A stretch of DNA of 26,233 bases, taken from Coriobacteriaceae bacterium (GTDB lineage: Bacteria > Actinomycetota > Coriobacteriia > Coriobacteriales > UMGS124). The position numbers and the translations under genes are program-made. The notes below the pieces were generated by a model that searched no databases, was not told the origin of the DNA, and was given only the letters and a program-made list of their open reading frames with translations. Position 1 is the first letter of the stretch; the number at the start of each line of letters is the position of its first letter. The stretch covers positions 556 to 26,788 of the forward strand of contig JAHZHK010000030.1 of NCBI GenBank assembly GCA_019420325.1. The letters run 5' to 3'. Of the stretch, positions 21,958 to 26,233 are shown piece by piece.

Positions 21958-22899
21958 TTACAGACCCAAATCGCAAACAAGTTCTTTCATTGCAAGGGCC
22001 CAACCAAGTTGCTCCCTGATAAAGCCCGGCCATGCGTCTTCGTTGTCCTTGATCTTGCAACCATCTTTATAAAACCGTAACCCTGAGGCCTTCTTCGCAT
22101 CGAAAGGCTTGGCTTCGAGTCTGAGACGCTCCTCGAATCTCGACGCGTTTTCGGTTGCCTTGCGGCCAATCTCCTTATCGTCAGGCACGTAGAACTCAAT
22201 ACCGACGCGCCCATGCTGCGTGTCGATGAGTAGGGACATATGGTAGGCGGAGGTGCCGCAGCTCAGAGTTGTCCAATGATCCTTCGAGGGTTTTTGCGGG
22301 CTGAAGGCCTTAAGAAACTCGGGGGTGGCCATCGCAATCTCGCGGTACTTCGTCCAATACGAGAGTTTGACACGCTCGGTGTCGGAGAGGCTTTCGCTGA
22401 GCTTGAGGGCCTTCGTCCACTCGTTGGGCTGTTCAACGACGTTGAAGCGCGGCGCTGGCAGTGAGTCGCCGATGGACCACAGCTCGATTTCCACGAGGAA
22501 GAAGCCGAAATCGCTGTCTGTGTGCTGGTTGAGCCACTCGATGGCTTGACGGTGCTCATCGCGGGCATGGGAGACGACCCAGATGACAACCTCGGCGCCC
22601 TTGCCGGCGGCGTAGGTGATGACCTTGCCGAGATGGTCGTGGTTCGTCTCTTCCAGCTGGTTCTCGATGATGACCTTGCGCCCGGTGCCGGTTTCCTGAG
22701 CGAAGATGTCCACGTTGAACGACCCCACGGAGGATTCCGTCTCGATAAGTTCGAGTTCGATGCCAACCGCAGCTCCAAGCATGTTGAGGTTGGCTTCCTC
22801 CGAGAGCCACCTGGTGAAGTCGAGTGCTTCATGTTTCCAAACTTTGCGCAGGTCGACCCTCTGCATTTGGTCCAAGGGGTACTTAGTATCCGTTCCCAT
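21958..22899 (-). CDS. DUF4268 / PD-(D/E)XK-like protein
   Basis: A 313-residue cytoplasmic protein. The N-terminal half carries FNVDIFAQETGTGRKVIIEN, with D64 and E79-x-Q81, the pattern of PD-(D/E)XK nuclease folds where the usual Lys is Gln, followed by TNHDHLGKVITYAAG and VVIWVVSHARDEHRQAIEWL. The C-terminal half (about 180-313) matches DUF4268-type sequences, with HMSLLIDTQHGRVGIEFYVP and KEIGRKATENASRFEERL. Such proteins occur as orphans or next to restriction-modification and transposon genes; whether they cut nucleic acid is not known. No methylase or partner is present here. ATG at 22899 is preceded by GAGAGGAA. A promoter lies at 22938-22965. Confidence 0.85.
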   Translation of the reverse strand: MGTDTKYPLDQMQRVDLRKVWKHEALDFTRWLSEEANLNMLGAAVGIELELIETESSVGSFNVDIFAQETGTGRKVIIENQLEETNHDHLGKVITYAAGKGAEVVIWVVSHARDEHRQAIEWLNQHTDSDFGFFLVEIELWSIGDSLPAPRFNVVEQPNEWTKALKLSESLSDTERVKLSYWTKYREIAMATPEFLKAFSPQKPSKDHWTTLSCGTSAYHMSLLIDTQHGRVGIEFYVPDDKEIGRKATENASRFEERLRLEAKPFDAKKASGLRFYKDGCKIKDNEDAWPGFIREQLGWALAMKELVCDLGL

Positions 22900-22937
22900 T
22901 GCTTTCCTCTCATCGGATGCTATCTGCGTGGCATGCC

Positions 22938-22965
22938 AGCATAGGTTGATAACATCCTAGCGCAA
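22938..22965 (-). promoter_or_regulatory. promoter of the DUF4268 gene
   Basis: On the minus strand TTGCGC (22965-22960) and TATGCT (22943-22938) are separated by 16 nt. The leader would be about 30 nt. Confidence 0.45.
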
Positions 22966-23070
22966 GGCAGACTCTAAGGGGACGAAAACCCGAGTCGTGG
23001 AGCCCTGGCGTCTCTGACAGCCTGCTCCTCAATGCCAATTTTGCAGAAATGGCTGGTAGGGATCCTATGC

Positions 23071-23277
23071 CTAATAAGGGTGGCACTCATGGCTTAAGCA
23101 TGGGTGACGTCTCACGCTACAGCACCGTCGCGCCCCCTTCGACCCGTCGCCTACAAGCTCGATGAGGCCTTGCTTGTTGTCCACGCCGAGCTTGCGGTAG
23201 ATGTTGCGCGCGTGCACTGTGATGGTGCCCTCGGCGATCTTCGGCCGATTGGCCGACTCGGGCGCCCGTGCTCGCCC
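23071..23277 (-). pseudogene. remnant of a second LuxR DNA-binding domain in frame after the LuxR stop
   Basis: Directly after the TAG of the LuxR gene (23278-23280) the same frame continues ARAPESANRPKIAEGTITVH then ARNIYRKLGVDNKQGLIELV, before running into unrelated sequence and a stop at 23071-23073. The part from IAEGTITVH on is the recognition helix and dimer helix of a LuxR HTH. It is similar but not identical to the HTH of the neighbour (TATTRTHLRNIYAKLGVHSQ), so it is a diverged paralogue. The front of the HTH is scrambled and the sensor domain is absent. Between 22966 and 23070 I see nothing. Confidence 0.82.
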
Positions 23278-25056
23278 CTACCTCCGGGAGGCGAAGTCCT
23301 CGTACATGTCGAGGATGTCTTGCTGGCTGTGAACGCCGAGTTTGGCGTAAATATTGCGCAGGTGGGTGCGCGTGGTGGCCGTGGTGATGCACAGCGTCTC
23401 GGCGATGCGCGCCGCCGTGCGGCCGCGCACGAGCAACTGCAGGATCTCCTCCTCGCGCCGCGTGAGGTCGTACTCGACGGCGATGAGGTGACAGGTGTAG
23501 GGCAGGCGGTCAAGGACGCTGGAAGCCTGCTGGATACTGGGGCCTTCCTCGGCAACCACCGCAATCGGCTTCCCCTCGGCTGTTCGGACGGGCACTGTCT
23601 CGTGGAGCGATGCGTCCGCCTGGAGTTCAGAAGCGCTCGGATGCGAGGCTTCTGGGGCGGACGCGCCAGCGCCGGCGTGACGGCAGAAAGCCCCGGCTGC
23701 ATCGATGCCTTGCAAGTCGGGGGCCGTGTGCGCCTCGCCGGCGGGCGAGACGCCGTAGAGGGAGGCGATGCCCGCCACGTCGGCCAGGAGCAGGACTCCG
23801 AGCGCCGCTGCACAGACGACATTGAGTGCCGTCGTGGTGCAGAAGGACCCCGCGAAGGAGCTCACGCAGGTGCCTGCAAAAAAGCTGAGATACGCGACGG
23901 CCCATAGCGAGACGCGTTGGGAGCTGTCGCGGGCAAACGGAAACCCGAACACGAGCATCAGCATGAACGTCAGCTTTTGGGCGATGTTGAGCAGCACCAG
24001 GTACGCGAACACGTAGTTGCTCGCCAAAAACGTTGAAAGCCAGAGCGCCACGATGGCGAACGCGGTGAGCAGCAGGTGTGTGATGTTCTCAAGCGCGCGA
24101 CCCCAGCGTATATGGGAGAGGGCGAGCGCCGCCAGGCCGCACAGAGTGGTGCCCACGCCGGCGCCCAACTGCACCCACAGGCCCACCGATGCCTCATCTT
24201 GATGGGCGAGCCAGGAGAAGTGGACGCTGCCAAACAGCAGCGCGTAGCAGAAGAAGGGGACAAGCCTCACAAAAGCGTTGAACGCAAACCTGCCGGGACT
24301 GAGGTCCGCTGCGTCTTCGAGGGCATGGTGAGTGAGGCCTCCCACGGCCTTCAGAGCGTTCCAGCGCGCGCCGTCCTGGTCGCCGGCTTTACGCAGACCG
24401 TCCCTGTGCTCTCGGGAATCGTTTCCGGCGGACGCGTCCGTGTTGATGGGTGTATGGGCGGGCTTCACCGTGCACAGCAATGCCGCGCCCGCCAAAGGAA
24501 GCAGCGCGACAAGGACAAGAGCGGCGCGATGTTCCAGCACGATGGTGAGCATGCTGAGACAGCCCAGTGTCACCGCGCCAATGCCGAAGCCCTCTATAAC
24601 AAATGATTTGCCGAATAGCGTGCATCGCTGCAGCCAGAAATAGAGCAGCAGTGGGGGCGAGAGTGAAAATGCCAGGTCGCCAAGGAACTGAATTGGGAAC
24701 AGCGCAGGGTCGTATTGGAGAAAGAACAGGCTCGCCACGCTGAGCGAGCACACAATGGCCACGACGGAAATGGCCGCTGCGGGTGCAGACGCATGGGGTG
24801 GCCGCAGGCATACGAATGCGACGCCAACGATAAAGAGCGCGAGTGCGACAAGAGAAGTCTGAAACGGGGCGATGCCGGAGCTTTCTCCAACGTGCATGAG
24901 GGCTGAGAGACGCTTGCTTTCAAGGGCGAGCATGAAAATGCCCAGGCTGACGCCGGCTGCAAGCCGCGTCTTTGTCAGTGCGCTCGATTGTTCGGCAGGC
25001 ATGCGGTGTGCAGTGCCTGTTATCGTCTCCCCTGCCACGGCCCCTCCGCCTTCCAT
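23278..25056 (-). CDS. membrane-bound LuxR-type transcriptional regulator
   Basis: The protein (592 residues from ATG 25056) has about twelve hydrophobic segments in the first two thirds, for example LAAGVSLGIFMLAL, LVALALFIVGVAFV, AAISVVAIVCSLSVASLFFL, LVPFFCYALLFGSV and ALNVVCAAALGVLLLADVAG. A charged, low-complexity linker (about 430-510) leads to a C-terminal LuxR HTH: YDLTRREEEILQLLVRGRTA, ARIAETLCITTATTRTHLRN, IYAKLGVHSQQDILDMYEDF. This architecture is characteristic of Eggerthellaceae, where such genes lie beside and control oxidoreductase genes. The start is uncertain: no good ribosome binding site precedes ATG 25056 and a -10 box lies only about 15 bases upstream; ATG 25002 is the alternative. 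It is divergent from the molybdopterin oxidoreductase gene, its probable target. Confidence 0.92.
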   Translation of the reverse strand: MEGGGAVAGETITGTAHRMPAEQSSALTKTRLAAGVSLGIFMLALESKRLSALMHVGESSGIAPFQTSLVALALFIVGVAFVCLRPPHASAPAAAISVVAIVCSLSVASLFFLQYDPALFPIQFLGDLAFSLSPPLLLYFWLQRCTLFGKSFVIEGFGIGAVTLGCLSMLTIVLEHRAALVLVALLPLAGAALLCTVKPAHTPINTDASAGNDSREHRDGLRKAGDQDGARWNALKAVGGLTHHALEDAADLSPGRFAFNAFVRLVPFFCYALLFGSVHFSWLAHQDEASVGLWVQLGAGVGTTLCGLAALALSHIRWGRALENITHLLLTAFAIVALWLSTFLASNYVFAYLVLLNIAQKLTFMLMLVFGFPFARDSSQRVSLWAVAYLSFFAGTCVSSFAGSFCTTTALNVVCAAALGVLLLADVAGIASLYGVSPAGEAHTAPDLQGIDAAGAFCRHAGAGASAPEASHPSASELQADASLHETVPVRTAEGKPIAVVAEEGPSIQQASSVLDRLPYTCHLIAVEYDLTRREEEILQLLVRGRTAARIAETLCITTATTRTHLRNIYAKLGVHSQQDILDMYEDFASRR

Positions 25057-25070
25057 GTTCAATGAGGATG

Positions 25071-25076
25071 ATTGTA
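25071..25076 (-). promoter_or_regulatory. possible -10 box of the LuxR gene
   Basis: TACAAT on the minus strand (25076-25071) matches the consensus in five of six positions. It would start transcription near 25064, giving almost no leader for ATG 25056 and thus favouring either leaderless translation or a later start. No clear -35 box is seen. Confidence 0.3.
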
Positions 25077-25124
25077 CGCCAACTCAGCCTTCTCATCCTC
25101 TTGAATCTCGCTTGACTCCGCCCT

Positions 25125-25143
25125 CTACCACAGCCTGTGGTAG
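25125..25143. promoter_or_regulatory. 19-bp dyad in the LuxR/oxidoreductase divergent region, candidate LuxR operator
   Basis: CTACCACAG and CTGTGGTAG are perfect 9-bp arms with one central base. Length and symmetry fit a binding site for a LuxR-family dimer. It lies about 50 bp behind the LuxR -10 box, in the 336-nt gap between the two divergent genes. No other structure in this gap is convincing. Confidence 0.55.
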
Positions 25144-25392
25144 GAAACTACCTCACTTTTGACCTGCCCAAATTGATACCTAACCCAGGGCGATACGCGT
25201 TGGGGGTCCCATGAGCACAATCACAAAGCGTTGGGGGGCACTCCACGAGGTGACGTCTCGGTTGGCGCGAGAAGTCGTCTCAAGGTGCGCGAAGCATGTT
25301 GCGCCGACCGATATGCGAGCTGCGCCGTTGCCTCCCATCGCGTCTTGGTTGGCAGTGGTATGAAGGCAGGGAAAGAAGAAGGAGGAATCACT

Positions 25393-26233
25393 GTGGAACG
25401 CGAATTGAAGTGGTCGCTCAACACCGACGTGTCACGACGCTCGTTTGTGGGCCTGGCTGCGGCTGCCGGTTTGGTTGTAGCCGGTGCCAAGGCGACCCCG
25501 GCTCTGGCCGAGACCCACAACTCTGGCTCGGTGCCCGCCAATGAGGGCACGACCAAGCGCATCCGCACCATGTGCCGCGGCTGCGGCAAGATGGAGTGCG
25601 CGGTGTGGGTAACGGTGGAGAACGGCCGCGCCGTGAAGGTCGAGGGCGACGAGTCGTCCATGGCCTCGTCGGGCAACTGCTGCTCGAAGAGCCAGGCCTC
25701 GCTGCAGGCTTGCTACCACCCCGACCGTCTGCGCTACCCGCTGAAGCGCACGAATCCCAAGGGTGAGGACGACCCCGGCTGGGTGCGCATCTCCTGGGAC
25801 GAGGCTCTTCAGACCTCCGCTGAGAAGATCAACGAGATCAAGGCTCAGCGTGGCAGCAACGCCGGTCTCACGATGTGCGGTACTTCGCGCATCTACTGCA
25901 TGGCTAGCGCCTTGGGCCTCACGGGCATTCTTGACTCCGTGAATACCGACCAGGCCTACCAGATCTGCAAGGGCCCGCGTCACGTGGGCACCACGCTGCA
26001 GTCCAACCGCGCCTATTCCTGGAACGCCACCGTCGACCGTGCTCCCGTCTTGGTCGTGTGGGGCGGCGGCGCGGAGCTCTCCAACTACGACGACTCGTGC
26101 CGCACCATGGTCGACGCCGCTGCGAAGGCCGAGAAGTTCATCATCGTTGACCCGCGTATGACCAACCTGGGCAAGGAGGCCGACATCTGGCTGCCCCTGC
26201 GTCCCGGTACCGACGCCGCCATGGGCCTGGCCT
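25393..26233 (+). CDS. Tat-exported molybdopterin-dependent oxidoreductase (DMSO reductase family), N-terminal part
   Basis: GTG 25393 is preceded by GAAGGAGG at a proper distance; an in-frame ATG at 25360 would place that site inside the gene and lacks its own. Residues 14-40 form a Tat signal (SRRSFVGLAAAAGLVVAGAK). The 4Fe-4S binding segment follows: C61-x2-C64-x4-C69 and C96/C97 (GNCCSK), then the typical YHPDRLRYPLKR and WVRISWDEAL blocks. Later VLVVWGGGAELSN, FIIVDPRMTN and ADIWLPLRPGTDAAMGLA are the molybdopterin-binding blocks of this family. The gene runs past the window end, with 280 codons seen of an expected 750-1000. Relatives in these bacteria include catechol dehydroxylases and other anaerobic reductases; the substrate cannot be read here. 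Electron-transfer and maturation genes are expected downstream. Confidence 0.93.
   Translation, partial: MERELKWSLNTDVSRRSFVGLAAAAGLVVAGAKATPALAETHNSGSVPANEGTTKRIRTMCRGCGKMECAVWVTVENGRAVKVEGDESSMASSGNCCSKSQASLQACYHPDRLRYPLKRTNPKGEDDPGWVRISWDEALQTSAEKINEIKAQRGSNAGLTMCGTSRIYCMASALGLTGILDSVNTDQAYQICKGPRHVGTTLQSNRAYSWNATVDRAPVLVVWGGGAELSNYDDSCRTMVDAAAKAEKFIIVDPRMTNLGKEADIWLPLRPGTDAAMGLA

Noticed and set aside
16862..22899. A defence island made of the DUF4143 ATPase, the YoeB remnant and the DUF4268 protein
   Set aside because: The genes are far apart, in different units, one is dead, and no methylase, helicase or sensor partner is present.

Overview
The window looks like chromosomal DNA of a gut actinobacterium of the class Coriobacteriia, most likely family Eggerthellaceae. 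The basis is indirect: high GC, many secreted redox proteins with twin-arginine (Tat) signals, a large LuxR-type regulator fused to about twelve membrane helices, and a Tat-exported molybdopterin oxidoreductase. This combination is characteristic of Eggerthella/Gordonibacter/Adlercreutzia-like bacteria. Species cannot be fixed from sequence alone.

Layout. 1-1915: a CRISPR array of 29 visible repeats with type I-C-like repeats; the leader and cas genes must lie to the left, and the oldest, degenerate end is at the right. 2317-2955: two small proteins of unknown function. 2956-3712: gene-free, with a 71-bp-period direct repeat, a perfect 36-bp palindrome and a terminator. 3713-6905: a divergent pair, a Tat-exported nitroreductase-fold protein (-) and a Tat-exported alkylsulfatase of the metallo-beta-lactamase class (+). 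7013-12131: a second divergent pair, a 926-residue Tat-exported repeat-rich protein (-) and a Tat-exported FAD-dependent reductase (+), both carrying Ala/Gly/Pro-rich tails. 12341-13999: an exported protein of unknown family. 14611-16686: a polytopic membrane protein with a glycine-zipper-like C-terminal region. 16862-18136: a DUF4143-type ATPase whose predicted -10 box overlaps a perfect 19-bp inverted repeat.

18253-20076 is a gene graveyard around one intact gene. It holds the 3' end of a 4Fe-4S aldo/keto reductase, an internal piece of a tRNA-dihydrouridine synthase, and the 3' end of a YoeB-type toxin. After an intact small nitroreductase comes a truncated IS3-family element with a nonsense codon. 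20295-21851: a Tat-exported metallo-beta-lactamase-fold protein with a broken metal motif, divergent from an HxlR-type regulator. 21958-22899: a DUF4268/PD-(D/E)XK-like protein. 23071-25056: the LuxR membrane regulator, followed directly after its stop codon by the in-frame remnant of a second LuxR DNA-binding domain. 25393 to the end: the start of the molybdopterin oxidoreductase, divergent from the LuxR gene.

Taken together, seven proteins carry Tat-type signals, so the intact genes mostly encode folded, cofactor-bearing or soluble enzymes exported by Tat. Several divergent pairs have dyads in the shared promoter region. The most promising candidates for something undescribed are the tail-sharing flavoprotein / repeat-protein pair (7013-12131) and the alkylsulfatase / nitroreductase pair. 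No complete novel defence system is visible.
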